Part shown: positions 1-9,540 of the stretch, piece after piece
How the letters are laid out: the number at the start of each line of letters is the position of its first letter
Numbering within the stretch: position 1 is the stretch's first letter
NCBI GenBank assembly: GCA_015067435.1
Contig: SVMM01000018.1
Location: forward strand, 1 to 64,000
DNA length: 64,000 nucleotides
Reading direction: 5' to 3'
Source: Oscillospiraceae bacterium
GTDB taxonomy: Bacteria > Bacillota > Clostridia > Oscillospirales > Oscillospiraceae
Made by a program: the position numbers and the translations under genes
Notes under the pieces: generated by a model
Told to the model about the DNA's origin: nothing
Seen by the model: only the letters and a program-made list of their open reading frames with translations
Database searches by the model: none

Positions 1-3000
1 ACGGGCTCCGTGCCGTTCATCAGCGTATAGTTGGAGCTGGTAAGCACGGAATCCGCGCTGTTTCCACTGTCAACCATGTACTTGCTGAACGTCACATAGA
101 CGCCGTCCGTTTTGTACTGCACGTCCGTCACATAAGGCGCGGCGTTGTCCACCAGCGGGATATTGACGTCGAGCTGCGGGGGCAGCACGGGCAGAAGCTT
201 CGTTGCCATGACCGTGCCGGTGCTGACGCTTTTGCTCACCGTCGCGGCGCTGTCGCCGTTGCTGTCGCCGATCAGACCGCCCTTTTCCGCGGTAACGAAC
301 CACAGCCCCTCCGGAACGAACCACTGATAGAGGCCATCCTCGCCGGTGATTTGTATGGGATCGTTCGGCGTCAGGCTTCGCACGTCATTCGCGGCCTTGA
401 GCTGCGATGCGCTGTTGTAGCTCGCCTCCATGACCGGATTGCCGCTCCCGTCCGCCGCATAGTACAGCGTGGCGGTCGCGCCCTCGACGGGATTCTCCAG
501 CACGCCCTCGTAGATGATGCCGGATGGGTCGTGGACGTTGGGCGTGCTCGAATTGGGATTGATGCCGTCCGGTTTGTAGTCCTTCGGTTTTTTCTTCTCG
601 CCCTTACAGTCGTCGCCCTCGTACTCCTGCGCCGTGATGCGGATGAACTGCGCGGTCTTCATCCAGCAGTTCTGATAGGCATCCGTCGCCTTTGTAAACA
701 GATTATCCGCCCATAGTTGACCGTAAATCCCGATAAGGAACCCCGCCGCTCCGCTGACCAGCGAGACGGCCGCCGACAGCAGGCAACCGGAAACTGCAAT
801 AACTGCGCTGATGATGCTGGTTGCCGTGCAGACCAATACTGCCAATCCGGTAAGTGCCTGTATCGTGGAACACGCGCCCTCCTCATTATCATATTTTTTG
901 TAAAGCTCCTCGCAGATCGACCTGCGCGTCGGGTTCATCGCCTGATAGCACGGGTGCTGCTTCTGCTCGTCCAGATCCTTTCTGAATTTGCTCAACTCCT
1001 GATACCGCTTCTGACAGGTTTCAGACGATTTCATAATGGTATTCATGCCATCCCACGTGGTAATTACCGCGCCCCCGACAGCACAGATGACATACTGGAA
1101 AAGCCCAATCACCAAACTGAGATAGACCATTCCGTAGCCATCAACCGTTCTGCAGTAGTTAATAAACTTTGCAAGCCAACAGTTGTTCATCGCATCCTGC
1201 GCCGCTTCAAACTGTGCACGTTCGTAAGGCGTCATCGGTTTTTCGCGGGTAAGAACAAGACTCTGCTGCACCGTAAACACGCCGTCTTGGCTCGTTACGG
1301 CGGCGAAGCCTGCCGGGAAGCCGGTGAAAGAATCGTGGAATGTCGCGGTGATGGAGCGCATATAGAACTTGCTGTCGGTGCTGACGACGTAAGCGACCGA
1401 GATATCGTACCCGCTGCCGCTGAGCGAAAGCACAAAGAACGCGTCGCCGTCGGCGGCGGCCGCATTATTTAAATCGAAACTGCCGGACTGCATACTGACC
1501 TCGGCGCCGAGATCGAGCGTTTTCCTAAAGTCGTACAGCAGCGTTTGCAGCTGGCTGAAAAAGCATTGCTCGGTGATGAACGAAGCGGTCCCGCGAACGG
1601 TCCTGTTCTGCGCCGCCATTGCTCTCACCGTGGCGGCGACGCCGGAATTGTCGTTGTAGCCGTTTTGCGTCTGTACGGCTGAACCCTCAACCGTCATGCC
1701 GCTGTCCGCAAGAGAGGCGTTGGTCTCGTCCATTTTGGCCTTGACGTCCGCCAATTGTCTGTCGGTCGCGGTTCCGGCGGTAACGGTCACGTTTCCGCTG
1801 TCGTCCTGCATGAACGCCGCCTCGCTGGGGGTGGAACACTCCAAAATTTCGGAAAAGCCCGTATATGCTGTGCCGTTCTCGTAGTTGTACTGACCGAGCA
1901 CCTGATTGAGCAGATCGTGCACATACTCGACCGTTTCCTCGCCGACGGCCAGACCGCCGTCGGTGACAGGATTCGTGACCGTCTTCGGCAGCATCATGAC
2001 CTCGGCGCCGCTGACGGGCGCGGGAAGGTCGCCCATATCCGCGACGAACTTGCCGCCTGCCCCCTCCGTCGCGGGAACGAAACGGATTTGTCCGTCGTTG
2101 GTGTAGACCTTGATGACGACCTTGCTGTTGAAGGCATCCGCGAGCACGTCAAGCTTGTCGGGATTCTTGATAATTGCGGTGAACTTGATGTCGCTGAGGC
2201 CTCTCGTCGTGAGCGTGTAGGTCTCGCCCACGTTGATCGTGCGGCCGTTATAGGTCATCGTGAAGCTCGTGAGCTGCGCGCCGCCCGGCTGATGGAACAC
2301 AAGCAGCTCGTCGCTCGTCACGCCCGATGCGGTGACTGAGCGGAGCTGGTGCGTGGTGAGATACTGCGCGTTCGCATCCTTGAGTGTGATGATCGCCCGG
2401 TAGTCGCCGTAGCGGTCCGCTGTCGCTGTGCCCACAGCGGCGCCGTTGTCATAGATCGTGACCGTCTCATTCGGCTGGGCGCTTCCCTCGACGGTGATCT
2501 TCTCGTCGCAGACATAGATGGAAAGCGTGGTCAGATACGCGCCCGGTTTATCCACGACGGCGCGTCCGATCAGCTGCTCGTAGCTTGTTTTGTTCTCTCC
2601 GTCCTTCCGGTAGGAGACAGTTGCCTTCAGAGCGACGTCCATCTCCCAACCCAGACTGGCCGGCGTACAATAGAGCGTATACTCACAGGGCAGGGAAATG
2701 TCCTCGCCCGAAAGATCAATCCCGTACGTCTCCCCGCTGACGCCGACAATGGTGCTGGCGCCCATATTGTAGGTCCTGCCGTCGATCACGAGCATTTGCG
2801 TGATCGCGGACACCGCCTCCCAGTGCGCGGAGTTCGCCATGTTCGCATAGAGCCAGAGCAGCTTGCCATCCGCGCAACCGTCGTCCAGCCCGATGCGGCC
2901 CGTAAAGGCGATCAGCTCACTCGTGCTCGAAAAGCTTTCCGCGCTTGCGGTCATGGTGGAGCCGGGTTTGGTGACAAAAGCGGCGTTTTCGGACTGCGCT

Positions 3001-6000
3001 TCACTCGCCACGAAACTGCCGAGATCGACGACCTTACCGGAGGCAAGCGTCACGTCCCAGCTTTTCAGCTCCGCGCCTGCGGGAAGCTCGCTGTACGCCT
3101 TATTGTCGACCATACCGTCGTAGCCTGCGGAGAGGAGGACCACCTTGTAAGTCCCCGCATTGCCCGTTGGGCATGGAATGCCGCAGCATCTGACCGCGCT
3201 GTTCACCTTGAAGCTGTCTGACTTGCCGACGTAGTCGCCGCTTTCGTCGTACCATGCGGTAAAGAGCTCGGCGGAGTAGCGCTTTGTACTGGCGTTCAGG
3301 ATCACACCGGGGATCAGCGACGGCGTGAACGCGGCAGACGCCACGCTGTTCGACAAAGCGACGCTGCTGTCTTCCATCGCCGTAAGGCCGGGGACGTCCG
3401 CCCTGACGCTCAGCGTGCCGCTGGTACCCGAAATAAAGCTGATGGAATAGAGCATCTTCTGTGCGTCGGCGGATTGCATGGTAAAGGATTCGGTTCTGTT
3501 CTGCCACGCGCCGCTTCCGAACGTGACAACACCGCGGCCGCTGTTCCAAAGCCAACCGTTCACACAGCCGATATTGTTCGCAAGGTACTTCCCCGCAAGC
3601 GCCTTTTCCGCGTCGTTCATGCCGGCGATATTCGGCGTGATCGTGAGCGTCAGCTGGTTGGAGATGGCGGAAAGGTCATGCGTCACGCTTGTCGCGTTCG
3701 ACGCCACGTCGAGCGCGTCTCTGTCGCCCGTGATGCTCAGCTGCTGCCCGTGATACTCGGCGGTGAGCGTCGCCGGAAAACCCGGAACAAGGTTGAGAGA
3801 ATACCTTGCCGCTCCGCTTTCGTAGGTGCTTGTCGCGCGCGCGGTACGCCATACGCCGCCGATATTCTGCGTCGCGGTCACGGTCACGCCGGAGACCTCG
3901 TTGCTGTTGACCGTCGTTGTGCCGGTGATAACCGCACTGCTTTGCAGCTGAGACGGCGTGACGGTGAGCCTGCCGCCGCTGAGCGTCGCAAGATAGCTGT
4001 CGCCCCAGTTATAGCTTCCATAGTGTTCCGAACCCATGACGCCGTACAGTTTGACGGTGTAAGCGTCGGCGGCTCCGTCGTCCGTCACAAGGCAGGGGAA
4101 GTCGTAAATGTAGCATTCCTGCGCCGATACCGTGTGGATGACATGCTGTATCGTGTAGTCCGTGTCCTCGCTCAGCCCGGTCACCGTTACGCCGCTCAAA
4201 ACGGCAAAGTCGCCCGCCGGGGTCAGCGTAATCGGCCCGGTTTCCTGATTGACCGTACCGGTATAGGACGCGATCGCGACGTTTCTCCCGTCGACACGGG
4301 CATAAAGCTTCAGCGCGGTAAACGTCCTGCCGAGAATGTTCCAGCTGTCGACGGTCACGGCGGAAAAGCTTTTGACGGTGCTGCCGTAGTCGCTCCACAG
4401 GGTTTCCTCGGAGGTGTCGCTCCTGACGCCGCAGAGGGAAACGCAGCCGACGATCTGCCCGTTGTAGCTGACGGTCAGGGGACGCTCCCACTGCGCGGTA
4501 AAGGTGACGTTCTCCGTTACGGTGAACGCGTTGCCCGCGTTATAGAAGTAGCCCTTTGCCTGTCCTGTGCTCGTGACCTTCCAGCCCGCAAAGCTGTAAT
4601 CCCCCTTGCCGTCGTCCGCCGTGCGCGTCGGCGCTGCAGGCAAGGCGATGACCTCACCGGACGCGACGGAGACGGGCTCATAACTCACGCCGTCCGCCGG
4701 TGTGCCGCCGCCGAGAGCATAGCTGACGGTGCGCGACTCAACGATGTTGAGCGTGAAGGTCTTGGACGCAATTCCGCCGCCCGTCTCGGACGCTGTGACA
4801 GTGAAGGAAAGGCTCCCCTGCGCGGGCGCTCCGTCTCCGGCGTCCGCCGCGCGGGAGATCACGCCGGTGGAGGCGTTCAGTGAGAGGCTTGCGGGAAGAT
4901 CCTCCGACGACCATGTGATGGCACCGCCGTTCGCCGCGGCCGCTTCCAGCGTGATCGGCCGGAAAGCGGCGCCCTCCAGACCGTGCAGCGTGCTCGCGGT
5001 GGTGATCGTCGGGGCGGCCACAGAGAGTGTGTACTGATAGTAGGCGGGCGTGTCGTTGTCCGCCTCCGACGCCTGTACGCGGAAACTGAAGTTTCCGCTT
5101 TTCGTCGGCGTACCGCTCAGAAGGCCGCTTTCCGCTAACGTCAGTCCATCCGGAAGCGCGCCGGAACTGAGCGACCACGTGATCGCCTTGCCAGCCGTAT
5201 GCGGCGTCGCGGTCAGCGTATCGCTGTAAGCCCTGCCGAGATATGCGGGGTTCAACATGGTTTTGGTGATCTCCGGGGCGTTGGCTGCCTGCGCGCTTGG
5301 CGTGATCAGCACCGACGAAAGCGTCTCGCTTTGCGCGTCGATGACTGTCCAATCCTCGCTGTAGGTATCTGTGTTGATTCGCACGAAGTAGTCTTTTGCC
5401 ATTTCGAGCGTGATCTCGTCCGTATTATCCTGATGCGCTTGATACACCGGATCGTCCGCCCAGACGTAGACGGAACCATAGTTCTGCACGCAGTAATACC
5501 AGTCGTGCTCCTCATCCCGTTCCAGAAGCCATAGCTCGAACGTGATATAGTCCAAGGTCTGCTGATCGCTTGCCCGCGTGCCGTTGCCTTTGGACGTGCC
5601 CGAAAGGCCGTAAAATTCATAGGTTACGCCGGAATAGCTGAATCTCTCGCTCTCTTCGCGGGTATCCCGATAAATAAGCACGGACTGTGTGCCCTCGCTG
5701 TTTTTCCACGGGACGGACGCCTTGTGCACGATCTGGTGCCCCGCCGTGCCGTTGCACGCGCCGTTGATCACAAGCCCAGGGTTTGAGGTCGTATTGCCGA
5801 CGTTGATTGCCGCGGAGTCCTCCGCGGCGCTGACCGTGAGCGACACGGTGTTTTCAACTGCCAGAACAGCCGGCCCGCCGCCTCCATCCATCGAGATGCC
5901 GTAGTACCGCAGATAGCCATTTTGACCGACGCCGTTCACGGTCAGGGAGCCGTCTCCCGTGAAGGTCACGGAACCGCCGTAGCCATAGCCGTTCACCAGC

Positions 6001-6467
6001 ATATAGTCGATGACGCTCGAACCGGACAGGGCGATCTTAAAATCCTCGCCCATCTGCTCAATGACCAGATTCTTTCCGGAACCGCTGAAATTGTTCAGCG
6101 TCAGCGTGTTGCTCGCTTTGTCGTACGACGCGTCGGCCGTGGTATTCGAGACCTCGTCATAGCTGTTTCCGTTGTAGCTGTAAGCAGACCGGAATAGCTG
6201 CGTCACCACCTGCCGGTCGCTGGTTCTGCACAGCCAGACGTGGCCGACGCCGTAGGCGCCGTCGGTCGATGCGCCCGCGTACGGCCCGTTTGCCCCAAAC
6301 ACAAGTCTGGCGTGCGCGGCAACTGCCTCCGCCGCATCCGAGATTGCTCTGCCCCACTCCGGCGCGTCATGCGCCACCGCCGCCCATGCGGGCTGCGGCA
6401 GCAGCGTGATCGCCATGACAAGCGATAGCAACAGTGATACAACTTTCTTTCCCGTCGGTGTCTTCAT
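1..6467 (-). CDS. Giant secreted multidomain surface protein, 5' part (3' end outside window)
   Basis: I read an uninterrupted frame of about 2155 codons from the ATG at 6467 to the left edge, where the gene continues. The start is preceded by an AAGGA ribosome site. Residues 1-29 form a signal peptide (KK, hydrophobic core, PAWA cleavage region). Around residues 410-570 are two putative-Ig (He_PIG-like) modules with phrases such as LPDGLTLAESGLLSGTPT. An InlB/Listeria-Bacteroides-type repeat (GGGTPADGV ... YSFAGWKV ... FTAQWE) lies near 580-655. Residues about 1775-1920 form an odd block with several cysteines and two long hydrophobic stretches, then a charged EKKKPKD segment and more extracellular-type repeats. 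SLH domains may follow at the missing C-terminus, as in the other giant protein here. The role is probably cell-surface adhesion or structure; no catalytic motif was seen. Confidence 0.85.
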   Translation of the reverse strand, partial: MKTPTGKKVVSLLLSLVMAITLLPQPAWAAVAHDAPEWGRAISDAAEAVAAHARLVFGANGPYAGASTDGAYGVGHVWLCRTSDRQVVTQLFRSAYSYNGNSYDEVSNTTADASYDKASNTLTLNNFSGSGKNLVIEQMGEDFKIALSGSSVIDYMLVNGYGYGGSVTFTGDGSLTVNGVGQNGYLRYYGISMDGGGGPAVLAVENTVSLTVSAAEDSAAINVGNTTSNPGLVINGACNGTAGHQIVHKASVPWKNSEGTQSVLIYRDTREESERFSYSGVTYEFYGLSGTSKGNGTRASDQQTLDYITFELWLLERDEEHDWYYCVQNYGSVYVWADDPVYQAHQDNTDEITLEMAKDYFVRINTDTYSEDWTVIDAQSETLSSVLITPSAQAANAPEITKTMLNPAYLGRAYSDTLTATPHTAGKAITWSLSSGALPDGLTLAESGLLSGTPTKSGNFSFRVQASEADNDTPAYYQYTLSVAAPTITTASTLHGLEGAAFRPITLEAAAANGGAITWSSEDLPASLSLNASTGVISRAADAGDGAPAQGSLSFTVTASETGGGIASKTFTLNIVESRTVSYALGGGTPADGVSYEPVSVASGEVIALPAAPTRTADDGKGDYSFAGWKVTSTGQAKGYFYNAGNAFTVTENVTFTAQWERPLTVSYNGQIVGCVSLCGVRSDTSEETLWSDYGSTVKSFSAVTVDSWNILGRTFTALKLYARVDGRNVAIASYTGTVNQETGPITLTPAGDFAVLSGVTVTGLSEDTDYTIQHVIHTVSAQECYIYDFPCLVTDDGAADAYTVKLYGVMGSEHYGSYNWGDSYLATLSGGRLTVTPSQLQSSAVITGTTTVNSNEVSGVTVTATQNIGGVWRTARATSTYESGAARYSLNLVPGFPATLTAEYHGQQLSITGDRDALDVASNATSVTHDLSAISNQLTLTITPNIAGMNDAEKALAGKYLANNIGCVNGWLWNSGRGVVTFGSGAWQNRTESFTMQSADAQKMLYSISFISGTSGTLSVRADVPGLTAMEDSSVALSNSVASAAFTPSLIPGVILNASTKRYSAELFTAWYDESGDYVGKSDSFKVNSAVRCCGIPCPTGNAGTYKVVLLSAGYDGMVDNKAYSELPAGAELKSWDVTLASGKVVDLGSFVASEAQSENAAFVTKPGSTMTASAESFSSTSELIAFTGRIGLDDGCADGKLLWLYANMANSAHWEAVSAITQMLVIDGRTYNMGASTIVGVSGETYGIDLSGEDISLPCEYTLYCTPASLGWEMDVALKATVSYRKDGENKTSYEQLIGRAVVDKPGAYLTTLSIYVCDEKITVEGSAQPNETVTIYDNGAAVGTATADRYGDYRAIITLKDANAQYLTTHQLRSVTASGVTSDELLVFHQPGGAQLTSFTMTYNGRTINVGETYTLTTRGLSDIKFTAIIKNPDKLDVLADAFNSKVVIKVYTNDGQIRFVPATEGAGGKFVADMGDLPAPVSGAEVMMLPKTVTNPVTDGGLAVGEETVEYVHDLLNQVLGQYNYENGTAYTGFSEILECSTPSEAAFMQDDSGNVTVTAGTATDRQLADVKAKMDETNASLADSGMTVEGSAVQTQNGYNDNSGVAATVRAMAAQNRTVRGTASFITEQCFFSQLQTLLYDFRKTLDLGAEVSMQSGSFDLNNAAAADGDAFFVLSLSGSGYDISVAYVVSTDSKFYMRSITATFHDSFTGFPAGFAAVTSQDGVFTVQQSLVLTREKPMTPYERAQFEAAQDAMNNCWLAKFINYCRTVDGYGMVYLSLVIGLFQYVICAVGGAVITTWDGMNTIMKSSETCQKRYQELSKFRKDLDEQKQHPCYQAMNPTRRSICEELYKKYDNEEGACSTIQALTGLAVLVCTATSIISAVIAVSGCLLSAAVSLVSGAAGFLIGIYGQLWADNLFTKATDAYQNCWMKTAQFIRITAQEYEGDDCKGEKKKPKDYKPDGINPNSSTPNVHDPSGIIYEGVLENPVEGATATLYYAADGSGNPVMEASYNSASQLKAANDVRSLTPNDPIQITGEDGLYQWFVPEGLWFVTAEKGGLIGDSNGDSAATVSKSVSTGTVMATKLLPVLPPQLDVNIPLVDNAAPYVTDVQYKTDGVYVTFSKYMVDSGNSADSVLTSSNYTLMNGTEP

Positions 6468-6610
6468 AGCAGGTTCCTTCCTTTCCGCCGGTTAACCCGA
6501 TTGACCGCGCGTCGTGTCGGCGCAGCGTATAGTTTTGTATTTTTACCATAGCAGAAGCCAACGTGGAAGACCATAGCGGTTTCCCGCCACAGGTTGTGAA
6601 AGCAAGAGAA

Positions 6611-6643
6611 AAGCCCGCCTCTTTGCAACAAAGAGGTGGGCTT
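6611..6643 (-). terminator. Rho-independent terminator after the LuxR-type gene
   Basis: Arms 6611-6625 and 6629-6643 pair over 15 positions with one G-T, around a 3-base loop. On the minus strand the stem is followed by TTCTCTT. It separates the LuxR-type gene from the giant gene that starts at 6467. Confidence 0.85.
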
Positions 6644-6667
6644 GCCGGAATCATTTTCCATGGCGGC

Positions 6668-8077
6668 TCACATACCGTCGACGATACTCTCGCGATAGAG
6701 CCGACCGAGGTCGGCGCGATTTTCCGCGCCGGTTTTGCGATAGATGGAGGTAGTGTGGTGCTGTAGCGTGCTGACCCTGATGTTCAGTTTCTCCGCAATG
6801 CGCTGCTGATCGCCGCCGCTTGTAAGCAGCGCATGGACGACGTCCGTTTCGCGCGGCGTCAGACCGTAGGCAGCGGAAAAGCGGGCAAGGAGCACATCGT
6901 CGTCGGGGAGCGAGGGCGATACGGGGGAGACGTGCGGCTCGGCCGGCAGTGCCGTGAGGGACAGGTCGCCGTTCATTGCCATGGCGGCGATGATCGTGGC
7001 AAGCATGGCGATATCCGTCCCCAGCACGACGGACACCGACGCTTCCGAGAAGCCGAGCAGCCCCAGCACGGTGACGAGCGAGCCGTCCAGCGCACGGCCC
7101 ATGCCCGCCCAAAGTTCCGGATGCCGCGTTCTCGGCGCGAGCGCGCAGAACGTCAGGTTATAATAGGAGATCGCGGCGGCGACAGCCAGATAGAACAGGC
7201 ACATATTGAGCCAGTACGTTCCCTCACTGAACGGCAGGATAGGATTGAGCAGCGTGACGAGCACGGTGCAGAGCACCGAGATTGGGAGATATTTCCCCTC
7301 CTTCACATCGGCAAGCAACCCAAAGGCCAGGCAGCCGGGCACCAGCAGCAGGCGCGGCCATGTATAGGCGTTGTAATCCACAAAGCCGGAGCGCACCTGC
7401 AACTGCTGGATGTAGCCGTTATAAAAACAGTTGAGCGTGATAATCGCAGCTGTGACGACGCAGGCACAGATCAGTGCTTTTGTCGGGACGGCTGGCTCGT
7501 TCTTCGTCTCCTCTGCCTCCGCAGGCTTTATGGGATCCATCCTTCTCACGGTGGAAGCGAGCAGAGCAAAACATATGAGCATCACCGCCGCAAGCGGAAG
7601 CAGAGCGCTTTTCCACATCTGGAACACATATTGCAGCAGATACGCCCCCGCACTGCCCGCTCCAAGGGCGAGTCCCAGACGTCCGCCGCGTCCCATCGCC
7701 ATCGAGACAAGCCAATAGAAGCGTGCGCACATGTGCCCCACGCACAAAAACATAACGGTGGAAACAAATGCATGCGCCGCGGCGGGATAAACGAATGTTG
7801 TCGTCACACTCAACGCATAGAACAGCATAAGCGTGACAGAGAGTATGCGCTTTTCCCGATCACCGCTTATCACGCGGCAAAGCAGTGGAAACGTGAGCAG
7901 GCCGAGAACAAACAGGAGCTGGTAGAAATAATATGCCTCCTCTTGTTTCTCTGCACTCAGAATGACAGCATCTGCCTGCGTGGCAAGTCGAAATGTGGCA
8001 ATATTCAAAAACAGCTGTGCGCCGAAAATCACAGCATAGAAAATGGTATTCTTTTTATTCTGCTTGTTGTCGGGCAT
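6668..8077 (-). CDS. Membrane-bound LuxR-family regulator (MFS-like transmembrane domain plus HTH)
   Basis: 469 residues. Residues about 10-390 are a series of roughly 12 hydrophobic segments resembling a major-facilitator fold. The C-terminal 65 residues are a LuxR/GerE HTH (LTPRETDVVHALL ... IAEKLNIRVSTLQHHTTSIYRKTG). Proteins of this build occur in gut Clostridia and Coriobacteriia and are thought to sense small molecules in the membrane and control neighbouring genes; the ligand is unknown. AGGGA lies upstream of the ATG, and a TTGACA-N17-CATAAT promoter precedes the gene. The gene is alone in its transcription unit, ending at the terminator at 6611-6643. The giant secreted protein gene immediately downstream is the obvious candidate target, which is inference. 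Confidence 0.88.
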   Translation of the reverse strand: MPDNKQNKKNTIFYAVIFGAQLFLNIATFRLATQADAVILSAEKQEEAYYFYQLLFVLGLLTFPLLCRVISGDREKRILSVTLMLFYALSVTTTFVYPAAAHAFVSTVMFLCVGHMCARFYWLVSMAMGRGGRLGLALGAGSAGAYLLQYVFQMWKSALLPLAAVMLICFALLASTVRRMDPIKPAEAEETKNEPAVPTKALICACVVTAAIITLNCFYNGYIQQLQVRSGFVDYNAYTWPRLLLVPGCLAFGLLADVKEGKYLPISVLCTVLVTLLNPILPFSEGTYWLNMCLFYLAVAAAISYYNLTFCALAPRTRHPELWAGMGRALDGSLVTVLGLLGFSEASVSVVLGTDIAMLATIIAAMAMNGDLSLTALPAEPHVSPVSPSLPDDDVLLARFSAAYGLTPRETDVVHALLTSGGDQQRIAEKLNIRVSTLQHHTTSIYRKTGAENRADLGRLYRESIVDGM

Positions 8078-8107
8078 GGTGGTCCCTCGCTGATTGAGAT
8101 GCGTCTA

Positions 8108-8136
8108 ATTATGCCGCGATTATACGGCTTTGTCAA
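8108..8136 (-). promoter_or_regulatory. Sigma-A promoter of the LuxR-type gene
   Basis: On the minus strand TTGACA (8131-8136) is followed by 17 bases and CATAAT (8108-8113), about 30 bases before the start codon. A second TATAAT-like hexamer lies inside the spacer. Confidence 0.75.
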
Positions 8137-8164
8137 TCGTCCCGCGGTACTTTTCCTCTAGTGT

Positions 8165-8306
8165 GTCTTTTGGATTACAGTAACTTGAGCAAGTGAACGG
8201 ATCTATATACCATTTATCTCTCGCGCTTGTAAGTCGCGCGCTCTTGTGGTAGACTGAGGTCAATGCAGAGGGAAAAGACATCACTCCGCGTCTTTTGGGT
8301 TACAGT
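8165..8306 (+). repeat. 17-bp near-direct repeat pair flanking the rhuM promoter region
   Basis: GTCTTTTGG(A/G)TTACAGT occurs at 8165-8181 and again at 8290-8306 with one mismatch, 125 bp apart. The repeats bracket the putative rhuM promoter. They could be remnants of an insertion or binding sites; there is no further evidence. Confidence 0.45.
8227..8255 (+). promoter_or_regulatory. Possible promoter of the rhuM-like gene
   Basis: TTGTAA (8227-8232), 17 bases, TAGACT (8250-8255). A moderate sigma-A match about 100 bases upstream of the chosen start at 8356. Confidence 0.4.
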
Positions 8307-8355
8307 TGGCTCTAATTTGCACATACACGAAAACGAGTTTCACCGAGGATGGATT

Positions 8356-9387
8356 ATGAAGAACGATCACAATGAGCTTCATATTCGCAACAGCACCGTC
8401 GATTTTCTCGTCTTTACCCGCGACGCGGGCGAGAACAGCGTTGAGGTGCGCGTGCAGGACGGTGACGTGTGGCTGACGCAGAAGGGCATCGGGCGGTTGT
8501 TTGACGTTGATCGGAGCGTTGTCGCCAAGCACCTGAAAAACGTGTTTTCCAGCGGCGAGCTCGATGAAAAAGCAACTTGTGCAAATTTTGCACAAGTTGC
8601 AGACAACGGAAAAACCTATCAATACAAGTTTTACGCTCTTGCCGCCATCATCGCGGTCGGCTACCGCGTTAACTCCGAGCGCGCGACGCAGTTCCGCCGC
8701 TGGGCAACGCGTGTGCTCGATACCTTTGCGAGGCAGGGTTATGTGCTGGACAAGAGCCGATTGGTGAACGGCCAGATCTTTGACGAGGACTATTTCGACC
8801 ACCTGATCTCCGAGATTCAGGAGATTCGCGCCAGTGAACGCAGGTTTTATCAGAAGATTACCGACATTTACGCGACAGCGGTGGACTATGACAGCGACAG
8901 CAAGCTCACGCAGGACTTCTTTGCGACCGTGCAGAACAAAATGCACTATGCCGTTCACGGAAACACAGCGGCGGAGGTCATCATGGCGCGTGCCGACCAC
9001 ACGAAGGAGCACATGGGGCTGACCTCATGGAAAAACGCGCCAAACGGCAAGATTGTCAAGGCGGACGTATCCATCGCCAAAAACTATCTGCATATGGATG
9101 AGCTGGAAGAGTTGAACGAGATCGTAACCATGTACCTCGACTATGCCACCCGGCAGGCGCGGCGGCATATTCCGATGACAATGGCAGACTGGGCAGGCAA
9201 GCTGGACGCATTTTTGCAGTTCAACGACGCCGAGATTCTTCACGACAAAGGCAAGGTCACAGCTGCGATTGCAAAGGCATTTGCGGAAAGCGAGTTTGAG
9301 CAGTATCGCGTTTTGCAGGACAAAACCTATCAGAGCGATTTTGACCGCCTGATCGCAGAGAGTGAATTGCCGGATCAGGACAGCTGA
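8356..9387 (+). CDS. rhuM: RhuM-family protein (virulence RhuM/Fic-DOC-associated type)
   Basis: 343 residues from the ATG at 8356, chosen because GAGGA ends six bases upstream and because RhuM proteins begin near this point. An in-frame extension to 8263 lacks a ribosome site. Recognisable features are the N-terminal DNA-binding-like block (VWLTQKGIGRLFDVDRSVVAKHL), the conserved ANFAQV ... GKTYQYKFYALAAIIAVGYRVNS stretch, and a long helical C-terminal part. RhuM genes occur on pathogenicity and genomic islands and beside restriction systems; the biochemical role is not established. Its base composition is more AT-rich than neighbouring host genes and it sits directly before a truncated tRNA-Thr, both consistent with horizontal acquisition. 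A perfect 29-bp palindrome lies inside the gene at 8572-8600. Confidence 0.85.
   Translation: MKNDHNELHIRNSTVDFLVFTRDAGENSVEVRVQDGDVWLTQKGIGRLFDVDRSVVAKHLKNVFSSGELDEKATCANFAQVADNGKTYQYKFYALAAIIAVGYRVNSERATQFRRWATRVLDTFARQGYVLDKSRLVNGQIFDEDYFDHLISEIQEIRASERRFYQKITDIYATAVDYDSDSKLTQDFFATVQNKMHYAVHGNTAAEVIMARADHTKEHMGLTSWKNAPNGKIVKADVSIAKNYLHMDELEELNEIVTMYLDYATRQARRHIPMTMADWAGKLDAFLQFNDAEILHDKGKVTAAIAKAFAESEFEQYRVLQDKTYQSDFDRLIAESELPDQDS
8572..8600. repeat. Perfect 29-bp palindrome inside rhuM
   Basis: Arms GCAACTTGTGCAAA and TTTGCACAAGTTGC are exact reverse complements around one central base. The palindrome encodes the most conserved protein stretch (ATCANFAQVAD), so protein and DNA constraints overlap here. 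Confidence 0.8.
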
Positions 9388-9540
9388 CGCTGTGCCCGCG
9401 AAATCACCGACCCACATCTCGACCCACGGCACGAAATCAGCGCATGGAAACAGCGGAGAAGCGATGACAAAACAGCAACTTTTGTTGGACAAAATAGCAC
9501 CAAAAAGACCGGAAATCACCTATTTTACACGCTGTCCCCT
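9388..9540. other. Non-coding tail between rhuM and the tRNA fragment
   Basis: Relatively AT-rich DNA with no convincing gene. A short frame beginning ATGACAAAACAGCAAC near 9463 would read through the tRNA fragment and tRNA-Tyr, so it is not called. This is probably the terminal stretch of an integrated element. Confidence 0.5.

Noticed and set aside
351-3221. Plus-strand frames at 351-716, 717-1472 and 2349-3221
   Set aside because: All lie antisense to the continuous minus-strand frame of the giant secreted protein and show no protein family features.
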